Positions 24,514-36,089 of a stretch of 64,000 nt of DNA are shown here, piece after piece. Made by a program: the position numbers and the translations under genes. The notes below the pieces were generated by a model. The model saw nothing but the letters and a program-made list of their open reading frames with translations. It did no database searches and was not told where the DNA came from. The stretch is from Paramyrothecium sp. XJ0827 (lineage: Eukaryota; Ascomycota; Sordariomycetes; Hypocreales; Stachybotryaceae). The stretch is taken from the NCBI GenBank assembly GCA_020881915.1, contig JAJFPB010000005.1:3348001-3412000 (forward strand). The letters are read 5' to 3'. Position 1 is the stretch's first letter. The number at the start of each line of letters is the position of its first letter.

Positions 24514-26215
24514 TTAACCACGCTCCGTGTACCAGTTGTGCGTCAGCTGGTTGGTCAAGTAACTAAACGGAGTTGGCACCTCTGCCATGCCCTTTCTGGC
24601 AACAGGATGACGCAGGTAGATGGCGGCGCAGATGTTGGGGTTGACCTCGAGGTAGCGGGGAATGAAGGCAAAGGGCGCCAGGAAGGGACGCGGTCGCCAG
24701 GGCGTAGCATACGGCTTACTCTCGTCGAGGGGGTTCTCCTCGTCCGACTTCAAGAGTTCGCTCAGCTTGCGCATCTCATCCCTTGATAGCTGCGTGTTGC
24801 CCATGATGCGGATAGCCTTCTCCTTTTGCGCCTCCGTGAGATCAGCAAGACCCTTCGCGATTTGTCGGGACCTGTTCAATGCGGGCTTCTCCTTCGTTTC
24901 AGGGGCCGCGTCGCCGGTCTGAGCCTCCGCATCTGCCTTTTCCGTAAATGTGAATTTCTGGAACATCTCGCGCATCGACTCGTGCTTCTTCATCTGTTCT
25001 GAAAGTCCTTCGACCAAGGTCTCAGCGTCTAGACTGCTGTGTTCGGGATGTGATAAGAAACGCTTGGCGTTGGTTCGGAATAGTCGTAGTTGCTTCTTCT
25101 CCGTTGCGGTGAGCTCCTTCGCCTCCTTCTGCAGAATCCGCTTTACCTCCTTCAGTAGGTACTTGATGTTCTTGTTGTTGAGGCGCCAAGCCTCTTCGGA
25201 GGACAAGACCTCAAGTCCGGCCTCGGTACTTTCGGCCCCCTCCGCAGCGACTTCTCCACCGGCATTTTTGTTCTTCAAGGCCTCGTCAATGGCTTTCTGC
25301 TTGGCCGCCTCGGCACGCTTCTTCTGAGCCTCCAAATTGGCCTGTAGTTGAGTGTCTTCCTTTTTCTTCTTGGGAGCGCCAGTCGCAAAGAGGACCTTGT
25401 CGACTTCGACCTGGAACATGTCGCCGGGGTTTAGTTGATAGGCAGGATGAACCATCTAGCACTCGTTAATTACCGGCCAGCAACGGAACGAAGTATAGCG
25501 TCTTGTAGAGCTACTCTGGTTAAACACACCTTCTTGCCGTTCACCATGACGGCACCGTGGACGATGAATTGACGCGCCTGCCGAACACTGCTGGCGAAAA
25601 GAGCTCGAAACACAGCTGTATCCAGTCTCCTCTCCAAGGGAGCGAACACCATCTGCATATGCGGAGTCATGTCAGGGTGAGTCCTCGACAACAGGGTGTT
25701 GGGATCGCCGAAATGGCGGCTCCGCCCGGAAATCCTCAGCTTCTTCTCGTTGGTGCTCGGAACGGGAACTTTCGAATACGACAGAGCGTTGACCTGCGAG
25801 CCAGCGAGACCTTGGCCACGGCCCGTAGCCTGCTCAGATCCGTCATTTGCAGCAAGGTACTCGGGAGGCATTTCAACGGCGGCCTGGAGTCGGTGGGAGA
25901 AAAGGCGCTTCCATTTCTTCTCGGCAATGTGCTCGCCGTGGTAGGCTCTCGTCTTTGCTTTGGCGGCCCATTTCTGCTGGAAGAAGGTCGGTGTGCCCCT
26001 GATGGCGGGTTCCCTTCCGCCGCCGCGAGCGATGTTGAAGAGATTGAATTTGTTCCAAGAGGCGCGCAGTTTCTGCATTGCCGAAGGGTTAGCTACCAAG
26101 CTTCATCGGCCATGGGTCTCAGAAGAGGCCGCCGCAACGTCCATTGTGGCAGCGCGATGAGAGTGCATCTACATACCGGCCTTGTCAGGTTGTACAAGTT
26201 CTTCGGCCGCCGCAT
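24514..26215 (-). CDS. nam9: Mitochondrial small-subunit ribosomal protein S4 (uS4m, Nam9)
   Basis: Three exons: 26215-26177, 26072-25530 and 25455-24514, with introns of 104 and 74 nt; about 507 aa. The protein binds 12S/15S-type rRNA during assembly of the mitochondrial small ribosomal subunit. The first exon encodes only [13 protein letters not shown]; splicing gives the family N-terminus [15 protein letters not shown]. The S4 RNA-binding fold lies near residues 145-215, with [20 protein letters not shown] and [10 protein letters not shown] joined to [17 protein letters not shown] across intron 2. The C-terminal half is a Lys/Glu-rich extension, common in fungal uS4m, ending in a conserved block ([21 protein letters not shown]). 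The short basic start is consistent with mitochondrial import. Its start is 461 bp from that of ctf18, so both probably share a promoter. It converges closely with the NACHT gene (about 260 bp). Confidence 0.94.
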
Positions 26216-26676
26216 GGTGATCGATTGAGCCCTATTAGAGGGGACTCAGGCTGGATCAGAGTGGCTTCACGAAGCATGCGACACCAGCACCTTTGGACTC
26301 GTCCAAAATTTCGATGCACTGGGACTTGGACGATTTGGTACGGATCCATGGATTTTCCTAGCGCTAAACCGCTCTGGGCACCGCCAGCTGCTGCCAGTTG
26401 CCGGCAGCCAACGAGATGCATTCGCGGTACGTACCGCGACTCTCTCCTTATTACAATTTCTAGCATCAAGGTACCAAGGTACCTTACCTTCAGGTTCTTA
26501 GTGGGGCACTCAACGCGTCTCACTTGGTGTAAGTCGCGTCGTGACACTGAACTTGCGTGTGGGACGGGCACATTGCTGATTCGCATTAACGAAGTCCACA
26601 ACACTACAAATATTCCAGATTCTGTGGCATGAGAGGCTAAGTAGAGACGCATACTTTGATCCAGGGATCCATCAGA

Positions 26677-29600
26677 ATGTTATCGGCTTCGTCTCCCGTC
26701 ACTTTCCCCCAGAGCTCACCCCCTCCGGCATCCAAACGCGTCCGACCAACTCAAAGCAGCCATTCTAGGCCCAAGCCGCGCCCTTCGGGGCCTTTCGTGG
26801 ACGACGATGAGGAAGACACCAATGAAGACCTACTTGACGAAGTCGAAATTATCGGTATGGAGCCCGCATCAAAAAAGCGCATGCTGGACGACCCGAGAGA
26901 CAACGATGTAGCTATTCCAGACCGGCAGATTCAGCCAAGCACCCAGATCTCTGTGCTTGAGATTGATGCATCTCAGGCCTCGGCAGCCGTGCCCGAGCTT
27001 GACAACACGCGAAGCGACGGTCCTAGTTCAAATATTGCACCGTCAATCTGGGCGAGCCAAGGACCTCTGTTCTCGAAGTCTGTCTTGAGCGCACTCTCCC
27101 CGCCAACCTACACGATACGGAAATGCAATGGACAAGCCGCCACAATCACACAGCGAAAGGAAAACGCAGCAGTATCGTACGAAACAATAGTTGCCTCCCG
27201 TTCCAAAACCAAAGAGGGTAGAGCTAAGCGAAGCTATTATGGCATCGACATCCACGAGCTCATCGATTCGGCGTCCAAGGAGCTGGCAAGCAAGCGACAA
27301 TCACAAGCGAACGATCAGGATGCCCCTGTCCAGTCTGTTGAAACGCCTGCTTTGGCCGGGAGGAAGCCAAAGCAGACTTTGCTTTGGACAGAGAAATACC
27401 GTGCGAAGAATTTCATGGATCTTTGTGGCGATGACGGCACCAATCGATTGGTCCTTCGGTGGCTGAAACGATGGGACACATTGGTATTTCCGGGTGCAGC
27501 AAAGGCAAAGCCAGCTATCACGAGGCGTCCAGGCATCAAGCAGCAAAATGAAGACGAGAAGCCGCATCGAAAGATACTGATGCTGACTGGACCACCGGGC
27601 CTAGGCAAGACGACGCTTGCGCATGTCTGCGCCAAACAAGCAGGCTACGATGTGATGGAGATCAACGCAAGCGACGACCGCAGTCGTGATGTTGTTCGAG
27701 GCCGTATCCGGACGGCCCTAGGTACGGAGAGCGTGAAGACGGTGACCAACTCCAAGGACAACAGTGGCCCTCAGAGAATTGCCAAGCCAGCCTGTGTGAT
27801 CGTTGACGAAGTGGACGGCGTAACGACAGGCTCTGGAGCATCCGGTGATGGTGGCTTCGTGAAAGCACTGATAGATCTAGTGCTCACGGATCAACGAAAT
27901 GCCTCGGGAGCTGACGGATCATCCGCCGCCGGCGGCCGCAAGAAGAAGAAAGGAGACGACTTCCGCATGATGAGACCATTGATCCTCATCTGCAACGATG
28001 TATATCATCCATCCCTGCGTCCCCTGCGGCAGTCAAATTTGGCCGAGATTATTCACGTTGGCCGCCCTGGCATCGATGCTGTTGTTGGCCGCTTGAAAGC
28101 TGTCTTTGAAAAGGAGGGCGTCCCATGCGATAAAGATGCCGCGAGGAAGCTTTGCGAAGCCGCGTGGGGGATGACCAGCGGCATTGATGCCAAGAAAGGC
28201 GCGGAAAGTACTGTCGAGGGTGATCTCCGCGGTGTCATGGTCGTGGGCGAGTGGGTGGCAGGCCGCTTCCGTTCATCATGCCTCGCCGGTGGCCAACGGC
28301 TCACCCGGCAATGGATCGAAAGCAACATCCTCCACGATCTCCAAAGCGGCGCCGCCGGCTCCCGAGGCCTCGGCAGAGGCAGCGTCAAAGACATCGTGGG
28401 CCGCATATTCCAGGAAGGAGGCGGCTTCCCCAAGCAAGCCATGGATCTCTCCGAGCCCAAGAACAAGCACGAGCAGCCGGAAGCCGAGCTAGGCTTTGGC
28501 GAGCAGCGGAAGAAGTACTCCATGGAGCGGCTGAGACAGATGGCCGACACAAGTGGTGAGATCAGCTACATCATGACGGAGATCTTCGCGGAATATCCCA
28601 ACCGCGAGTTCAACGACGACTGCTACTTGACCAAACCCAACCAGGCGTATGAGTGGCTTCACTTCCACGACACGTGCCAGTCGCGCTTGTTCGCCAGTCA
28701 GGAGTGGGAGCTCGCGCCGTACCTCAGCCAGCCGGTCCTGGCATGCCACGATCTGTTCGCTTCGCCCAGGAGGTACAACCCGAACGCAGGCTACGACAAG
28801 CGCTGGGGCGGCGCCCCCGCCGACGAGGACGCCGCTCCGCCGCTGCCCTTCTCCGGGCCCCGGGCTGATTTCCAGGCCCACGAGGCGGAGAAGCAGAACC
28901 GGGCGCAGCTTCAGGGCATGCTTGGCGAGCTGAGCCCGAGCCTGATGAGGGCGTTCCGCAGCGTCGAGGACATGGCCGCCGAGTTCCTGCCGTGGCTGAT
29001 CCGCATCGTCTCGCCCGACGTCAAGCCCGTCGTCATCGGAGGGAGCCAGGGGTCCACAGCAAGCGTGCGCAAGGAGAGCGAACGCGCCATGGTCAAGCGC
29101 GCGTCCGAAGTGCTCGCCGACGTGGGCATTGCCCTGCAGAAGGGCAAGATCGAGGGCGACGTAATAGCCAGCAGGGGGCCGCAGTATGTCTATCGCATGG
29201 AGCCGTAAGTTACAGATGCCTTCCTCGTCCTTTGTCACGAAACCAGACTTTCTAACAGAAACACCAAGTGATCTCGACGCCCTCGCCACGTTCGAAACAG
29301 CCGCGTCGCTCGTGTCGTCCATGGCGCCCGTCCGCTACGCAGTCCGCCACGTCCTCGACCAGGAGCTCCAGCGCACCCTGGCCATGCGCGAGAACGCAGC
29401 CCGCCAGGCGCGCTTCCGAGCCGGCGGCGCGGCCGACGACACGGCGTCGCGCCCGGCGCTCTTCGACAACAAGGAGATCCTCAAGCGGGTCCAGGCCGAG
29501 CTGGCTGCCAAGGAGACGGCCGTCAAGAGGGACTTCTTCGGGCGCGTCATCCAGGCGCCGGCGCCCCGGCCGCTGGAGGAGCGCGACGGCAACAGGGCCG

Positions 29601-29713
29601 AGGGGGGGTCCAAGAGCGAGGTGCAGCACAAGGTGTGGGTGACGTTTCACGAAGGGTTGAACAACGCAGTCAGGAAGCCTCTGTCGCTGCAGGACTTTAT
29701 GAGGGGGCTGTGA
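26677..29713 (+). CDS. ctf18: Ctf18, large subunit of the alternative RFC clamp loader
   Basis: Two exons, 26677-29204 and 29269-29713, with a 64-nt intron; about 990 aa. Ctf18-RFC loads and unloads PCNA and supports sister chromatid cohesion and checkpoint signalling in the nucleus. The N-terminal ~220 residues are disordered. LLWTEKYRAKNFMDLCGDDGTNR (residues 230-255) opens the RFC homology region. Walker A is GPPGLGKTT (about 304-312), the sensor-type segment is EINASDDRS, and Walker B is VIVDEVDG (about 373-380). Box VII-like ILICNDVYHPSLRPLR follows. The intron join gives RMEPDLDALATFETA. The end shows Ctf18-specific features: RDFFGRVI and a final segment VWVTFHEGLNNAVRKPLSLQDFMRGL, the region that contacts Dcc1/Ctf8. 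I use the ATG at 26677 because the frame upstream begins with TTG only. Confidence 0.95.
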
Positions 29714-29971
29714 TTTTTGTCGGGAGCTTTACGTATGAGGTCTCACGTGTGGGCTGTTTTTCTCTTGGGATGGCGACTGGATATACGGCATGCTTCCTGG
29801 TGGGCAGTATATAACTCATTTATTCATAGCGACAGGGTAATGACTTGAAGATGTAATCATGCGTATAGTATAATGGCTGTATCCTGACAAATATCCACAA
29901 TGTCTGCAGAAACTTGGAATCCTTCTAAACTACAAAAGCGCAAAAGCAAAGAGGGGGACGGGACCAATCTC

Positions 29972-31723
29972 TTACAGCTTGGACTTTGGTCGCTGCTCGG
30001 GAACAGCCAGGGGCTGGTACACCGTCGATGACAGCAGGTCGGCCGGCGGGCTGGAGTGGCTGAAGAGGCCGCGGGTGTCGAGCAGGCCCGGGTGCAGCTG
30101 GTCGAGGCTGGTGCAGCCGATGAGGCGCATGTTCATCTCCATCTCGTCCTTGAGGAGCTGGAGGGCGCGCTCGACGCCGGGCTGGCCGTAGGCGCTCATG
30201 GCGTAGAGGAAGGGCCTGCCGATGCCGACGCCCTTGGCGCCGAGGCACAGGGCCTTGAGGATGTCGGTGCCGCGGCGGACGCCGCCGTCGACGTAGACCT
30301 CGATGGTGCGGTCGAGGCCGCGCTCGCGCAGGACGGGCATGGTCTCGGCAAGGACCTCAATGGCGGAGCGGGCGAAGTCGAGCTGGCGACCGCCGTGGTT
30401 AGAGAGGACGACGCCCTGGACGCCGGCCTCGACGGACTTGAGGACGTCTTCGACGCACTGGACGCCCTTGAGAATAATGGGCATCTTGGTAATGCTGCGG
30501 AACCAGGCGATGTCCTCCCAGCAGAGGGCCGGGTCGATGAAGGTAGAGATGGCGCGGGCGGCGCCCTGCGACGTATCCGTCTCCTCCCCTGATTGGACGT
30601 TGCTCCCCGGGTCGGTGAACTTGCTGCGCATGTCCTTCTCGCGGCGGCCGAGCTGGGGCGCGTCGACGGTGATGAAGAGGCCCTTGCAGCCGCGCTTCTC
30701 GGCGTACTCAACGATCTTGCGGGCGATGGCGCGGTCCTTGTTGACGTAGAGCTGCAGCCACTGGACCTGGTCGCCCTGGCGAGCGTCGACGATCTCGTCG
30801 AAGGAGCATGATGCGAGCGTGGGGATCATCTGGATGACGTCGTGGGTGTGGGCGGCGCGCGTGAGGACCACCTCGCCCTCTGGGTGACCGAGCTTGCCCA
30901 GGGCGGTGGCGGTGATGTAGACGGGGAGGGAGGTCTTGGTGCCGAGCATCGTGGCCGAGAAGTCGACCTTCTCGACGTTGACGAGGACCCGGGGGCGGAA
31001 CCAGATGCGGTGGAAGGCGCTGTGGTTCTCGCGGTAAGTCTGGTGAGGGTCGGTGGTTAGCAACTTGTCCTAGATCGAGCATTACGGCTTCCCCCGACCC
31101 GCATAGTAGACTAGGAGCACATGACGAAGGACACCTCAGTCCAGAGAGGTCAAACTTACAATCTCATCGTCGGCCGCGCTCGAGTAGTAGCCCCAAGCCG
31201 TCTTCTTCAGCACCCGGCGGGCGACGGCCTCGAAGTCATGCAGGTTGTAGCACTGCGACAGCAGGGGCTTCTGGTTGACGCGCTCCAGGCGCTCGGCCTC
31301 CTCCGGGTCGTCCTCGGCGTTCTCGACCTTGTCGACGGTGCTCATGTCGACGGGGCCGAGGTGCTTGGACTTGTCCAGATACTTGTCCAGGGTGTCGGGC
31401 GGGTGGATGGGCTCAAACTCTTCGGTGCAGTCCTTGCCGGCATACTTGAGGATGATCTTCTGGCCTCCGGGGTGCTCTGCGAGGGGGGGGCAGCGGTGTT
31501 AGACAAGGTCTTGAGGTCCCCCAATGTGAAATCTTGGATCGTGACCTACCGGGCAAGAATTCCGTGACATCGTAAGCTTTGCCCTGTAAACGAAGCATGT
31601 CAGATCAGACGACTCTTATCAAGCTTTGCGATGTCCCACAGCAGATGGGCGCCTTACATGAACAATGACCCAGCACGACTTGGCGTCGCTGTGCTGCGCA
31701 ACGTCGCCTCCCGTCAGCGTCAT
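29972..31723 (-). CDS. Cytochrome b2-type L-lactate / 2-hydroxyacid dehydrogenase with C-terminal SKL
   Basis: Four exons: 31723-31658, 31583-31550, 31476-31160 and 31039-29972, with introns of 74, 73 and 120 nt; about 494 aa. Family members oxidise L-lactate to pyruvate and pass electrons from FMN to a cytochrome b5 haem. The b5 domain (residues 1-80) has haem ligands H35 (EHPGG) and H58 (IHPPD), 23 residues apart as in yeast Cyb2. The FMN TIM barrel has Y237 (QLYVN), D265 (VDAPQLGRR), K330 (LKGVQ) and H354/R357 (SNHGGRQ), all catalytic positions of the family. The first in-frame ATG begins directly at the b5 domain, so no cleavable mitochondrial presequence is encoded, and the last three residues are S-K-L, a perfect peroxisomal PTS1. 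Substrate could be lactate, glycolate or another 2-hydroxyacid. Confidence 0.94.
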
Positions 31724-32812
31724 ATTTGCTGCTATGGGTAATTGTCTCTTGGTGAAAGATCTGGGATGGAATTGACGTTCGTCAAGGCGCTCGAGGTTGA
31801 TCGAAGGCTCGGCTGGGTTTCCCGCAATAGCAAGTGGTTGTCTCGCCGAGATACGATGGAACCACAATCTATGACCTTTTCGAGGAGGCTACTTGAGCAC
31901 AGTCAAGAACCCAAGGGACCAATGCTAGAACAGTACAGTTCCCCAACACAAGAGGATGGATATCGTGAGAAAGAAAAGAAGAAAAAAGGCAGCGGAAACA
32001 AAAAATGCTTGTTGGAGGAGGCAAGGGTGGGTTGGAGGGATGGATGGAGCGAGGGTTTTAGCGAGGCCGATCGGCCTTACAGAGTAGGTACCTACCGGTA
32101 GATGTGCTAGACACCCGCCACGCCACTGTGAATCGCACCCAAAATACCCATGTTTCCGGGGGAGGGGGAAGGGGGGACACTTGCTAAACGTTAGTCGAGC
32201 TGGTTGCTCTGCTGAAGCTACTGTAAGAGAAGCGCGGCCCCTCGGTCGATCGGGTCAATCACAGGCCGCGGAGACCTGGGCTAGTCCCCGGCTTCGGCTG
32301 GCTTCGGCTGTAACAATAGCGAATGACGATATCGCCATTTGTCAAACCCCGAGGTGCAAATCACCTTATTCCCACAAGCGCGGCCTTTGACAGTCGCCTC
32401 GTTCGATCTCTCCGTCAGATCATTTTCTAGTTTGTTTCGTTGTGTTGCACTCGTCCTCCCTCCCCCTTCATGATCAACCATTCGCTACACCCTCTTCTTT
32501 GTTCTCACACATTGCTTTCACTGGCATCTTCACGTTTGGCACGACGTCATATCAATTGCCCCTGGCGTCTGGTGGCCCCCAACCTTACACCACAAGAAAG
32601 GCAAAAGCATCGCTACTCTAACTTGGCATCAGGCTTCCATTGGCTGTACCGCTGTTGTATTTCTTCTATTGAATGCTTCCGATATCCTCCTTGCCGTCAC
32701 ATATGTACAGTTCATCTCCACAATTGCATGTTGCAAGTATTTGTTCCCGGCTTCTAGACGCTCAACCCTGCCACCCAGCCCCACATTCGCTCGATTCCGT
32801 GCATTCTCCCCT
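31724..32812. other. Promoter spacer of the flavocytochrome gene
   Basis: About 1.1 kb containing the 5' side of the flavocytochrome gene and the 3' side of bro1. The flavocytochrome reading frame stays open for about 48 codons upstream of its ATG (to 31867), Arg-rich but without an ATG. No other gene is visible. Confidence 0.5.
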
Positions 32813-35800
32813 TCACTTCCACGCATTCAGGCCAGCCCACGGATCATGCGGCTGCTGCGACTGCGTCGGCCTGGGCTGGGCGCTGTGCGGATGTGCGCTT
32901 GACGGCTCAAATTCCTGGTGTCCGTAGTGAATGGTCTGCTGCGGGCCCAGTGGTGGGGGACCGGGCGGCGGTGGCGGCGGCACGAATCCGGGCGGCACGT
33001 AGCCGCCTTGCGTCTGCTGCTGCTGCTGCTGCTGCTGCGGTTGCGGATGCGCCTGCTGAGGCGACCATGGCGCGCCGTAGCTCTGATGGGATTGCGAGAA
33101 GGACGTCTGCGTAGGAGGTGGCGAGGCCGGGTTTCGCATTGCGTTCATGCCGAAGCTGGTCTGGTTTGGCGGAGGAGATGTGGGACCTGGCGTCCGGCCA
33201 TACTGGCTAGGGTTGTAGGTAGGTTGAGAGAAGGTGTTCATGGGGGGCGGACTAAAAGAAGGTTGGCCAACCGGCTGCCCCTGGAAACCGGCATAGCTCT
33301 GTTGTGGCATACTGGTTTGGTTGGCTGGCGGTGAGGTAGGGACCTGGTAGTGGCCCTGATAGTTTACCTGAGGGTATCGTGGAGCTTGGCCCGGCTGGAA
33401 CAGCGGCGCAGGCGTTGGTCGGCCCGACGATGTTGGCTGAGGTGAAGAACTGTTTGGCTCCACCGACATTCTCTCCATGAGCCCACGCAGACGTTCCCGC
33501 TCTAGCTCCGCTTGGTGTCCTTTGTTCGACGACTTCTCCTGCTCGATTCGATCGAGGAGTTGGGCTCCTTCTGACCTGCGGTTGTTGACAAAGGCCTCGA
33601 CATTCTTCTCGAGAGACTGCACCGTTTCCCTCATCTCGGAATACCAGTTCTTGGCGCTTTGCAGACCAGCGAAAAGATCCAGGAATTCCTGGTAGGCCCG
33701 CTTGTACTTGTTGATGACGGATGACCGCTGCTTCTGGATGGCTTCATATTTGCTCTGCTCTGACCGAACCCGCTTGTCCTGCAAAAGGTCGTTGAACGTT
33801 GTCGTCAGCTCCTTCATCAGGGCTGACTGTTTGTGGTTTGCTTGGAGTAGCCGGTTCTGGTGAGGGCGGAACTTCTCGAGCTCCTGCTGGAACAGCTGCT
33901 GTTCGTAATTTGATATTGACTTTTTGTTCAGAATGAGAATCTGAGAAATATCGTCGTTGTGAACCTAAGGCATGTGTTAGTCCCATGTCGGGAAAAGTAG
34001 AAAGGGGCGCGCATTACTGACCTTCTCTTTCAGGTCCTTGAGGACCTGATTCCTCTCCCTCTTGATCAAATTGAGCTTCTTGAGTATGTCCTCAACGCGA
34101 GTAACCTGATCCAGGACGCTAAGCCCACCCTCGCCGAAATCCTCATCGAGAAGGTTCGGTTCCACGCCAGAAGGGCTTAACGAATCTCCTGACTTGGCCT
34201 TGACCTGTGCCACTTGTCTCTGGAATAGTTGGTCGACGTCGCCGCTCTGATTCGCCCGCCTCATATCGTCAAACTCCGGCTCATTCTGGCGCAACTTCGC
34301 CATCAGCTGATGGTCGCTCTTCATCGCCTCTTCCAGCGCCTCGCGGTAACTGCGGATATCGCTCCTCAGCGTCGTAGTCAAGCGTGAACTTGGTTGCTGA
34401 GTCCATTCGGTTTCGTACTTGGACCTCATCTTCTCGCAGACACTTTCCTCCATGTCAAGCTGTTTTGAGCTCTTGTCCAACATAGATACAATGGATTCCT
34501 TCTCCGTCCTCAACGAGTCGAAGATTGCGACTGGGTTTTCGTGGTTGGCAATGTCCTCGCACCATTGGCGAAAGTCTTCGTCGGGAAGCACGTCCTGGTC
34601 GAAGCCCCCTTTCAGAACTTGCAAAGCTCCCGGTAGTCTGAGATAGTCAAGGCTGGCGTCCATTTCGCCATTAGCAGTGTCAACCTTTTCCGTTTCGGCC
34701 CTCACAAGCTTCGCCTTCTCTTCGTCGTACAAGCTGGCAGACTCGGTAACTGCAAATGGGACAATCTTGGCGAATAGATCAGGTCCAGTGATCCGTTGAA
34801 TGTCTTGTCCCGCGTAGAGCTCGCTAACCGGAATCGGCTTGGACGCTGGAAGTTTGGCGATTGCAGCCAGGCTGGTCTCGGGAGGAATAGTTTGGTGATA
34901 AATGAAGTCATTATCTTTGGCAGCCTCCCGCAACTTATCCTTGACGGTCGATAGGTGCCGCTGTGTCAACTCCTGCAGGATACCAGCACTCTCGGCGCTG
35001 AGGTTGGAAGATGAAGGAACAGAGCTGGGGAAGCTCTTGGCCATACGCTCAGCATCCTTGGCTAGGGTTTCAGCAACCTGAAGTCGTGAGACGGCGATGC
35101 CGTGTTGGTTGGCCTCATCGTCGGCCAGAGCTTGATAGTATTGCGCGACCGAATTGAAATAGCTCGTCTTGATCTGCCCACCCCTCACTGTCAGTGTGCC
35201 GTCCACAATTGGCGAATTGAGCCTAGGCGCTGTAGTAGGTAGATCCTGCAGAGCTGTCGGTACAAGCAATGGAAGTAGCATACCTGTACCATCAATAGCC
35301 ACACCTTCTCGAATATGGCCTTATTGACGTTCTCCTGCACACCTTCTAGGGCTTGTCCGTACAAGTAGCCCGATTGCGCCGCAAGCTTCGCCAAGAGGCC
35401 AACCTTCTTCTGGTCGGTGATCTGCTTCTCGAGGAAGACCTCCTGAGCTTGGGCCAGCTGCAGGTGAATCAAGGTCTTTACGGTCTCGCGGCTCAGATCG
35501 GTGGATGGGGCATGTAGGAAGTTCTCGTTGATGTAGGTGAACATGCCGGCCGAGGCCTGGAAAGAGTGGTAGGCGGTCTTGAGGGCGGCCTCATCGGAGC
35601 GGTCCTGGATGGCGGCATAGCAGGAGAGGATGGCTGAAATATTAAAGATAATGGAGGCTTTTTCAAAGGCGAGCGAGTATTGCGAGGTCGGCTTGTGGGT
35701 GAATGCATCGAACCTGCCAGCAAACCGGGCTGTGTTAGCGTCTGTAACACAAAGGTCGTAGGGACGGTCAAGGGGCCGTGAAGGAAGGAGGAATGGGCTG

Positions 35801-36089
35801 CGCGGTCGCACCATGTAAAGGAGATCTTGATGTGCTGCTCGTCGACGGGAAAGCGGAGGTCGAGGAGCTCGAGCTGGCCGTAGTAGCGGTAGAGCATGTC
35901 GCGGCCGGAGGTGCTCTCCTTGCCGGCGCCGCGCATGTCCTGCCTCAGGCGGTGGAGGGTGGCGCACTCCTCGGCATAGCGCTCCGGGTCATCGCCGTAG
36001 GTGTTGCGGATGTACGCCTTGAGGGGCTCGACCCAGTCGATCTCGTTTGTGGCCTTGAGAGGCACGGGTATCATGGGCGACTGCGTCAT
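32813..36089 (-). CDS. bro1: Bro1, ESCRT-associated vacuolar sorting protein
   Basis: Four exons: 36089-35812, 35713-35284, 35173-34022 and 33964-32813, with introns of 98, 110 and 57 nt; about 1003 aa. Bro1 binds Snf7 of ESCRT-III on endosomes, recruits the deubiquitinase Doa4 and is needed for multivesicular-body sorting. The BRO1 domain spans about residues 1-390 (MIPVPLKATNEIDW; SQYSLAFEKASIIFNISAIL; YINENFLHAPSTDLSRETVK). A long coiled-coil V domain follows (about 400-770, including DMEESVCEKMRSKYETEW and VLKDLKEKV joined to HNDDISQILILNKKS). The last ~220 residues are Pro/Gln-rich with PPPNQTSF-like repeats and a poly-Gln run, ending DPWAGLNAWK, the usual Bro1 tail in filamentous fungi and the reason I prefer Bro1 over PalA/Rim20. 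The first intron has a weak GTGCGA donor, but the join W-FDAFTHK is in frame and fits the family. Confidence 0.95.
33014..33038. repeat. CTG/CAG trinucleotide run inside bro1
   Basis: About eight CTG units on the plus strand encode a Gln run in the Pro/Gln-rich tail of Bro1 on the minus strand. A pure triplet run like this is likely to vary in length between strains. Confidence 0.85.

Noticed and set aside
32813..36089. Assignment of the BRO1-domain protein as PalA/Rim20 (pH signalling)
   Set aside because: The N-terminal sequence and the terminal DPWAGLNAWK tail fit fungal Bro1 (vacuolar sorting) better than PalA.
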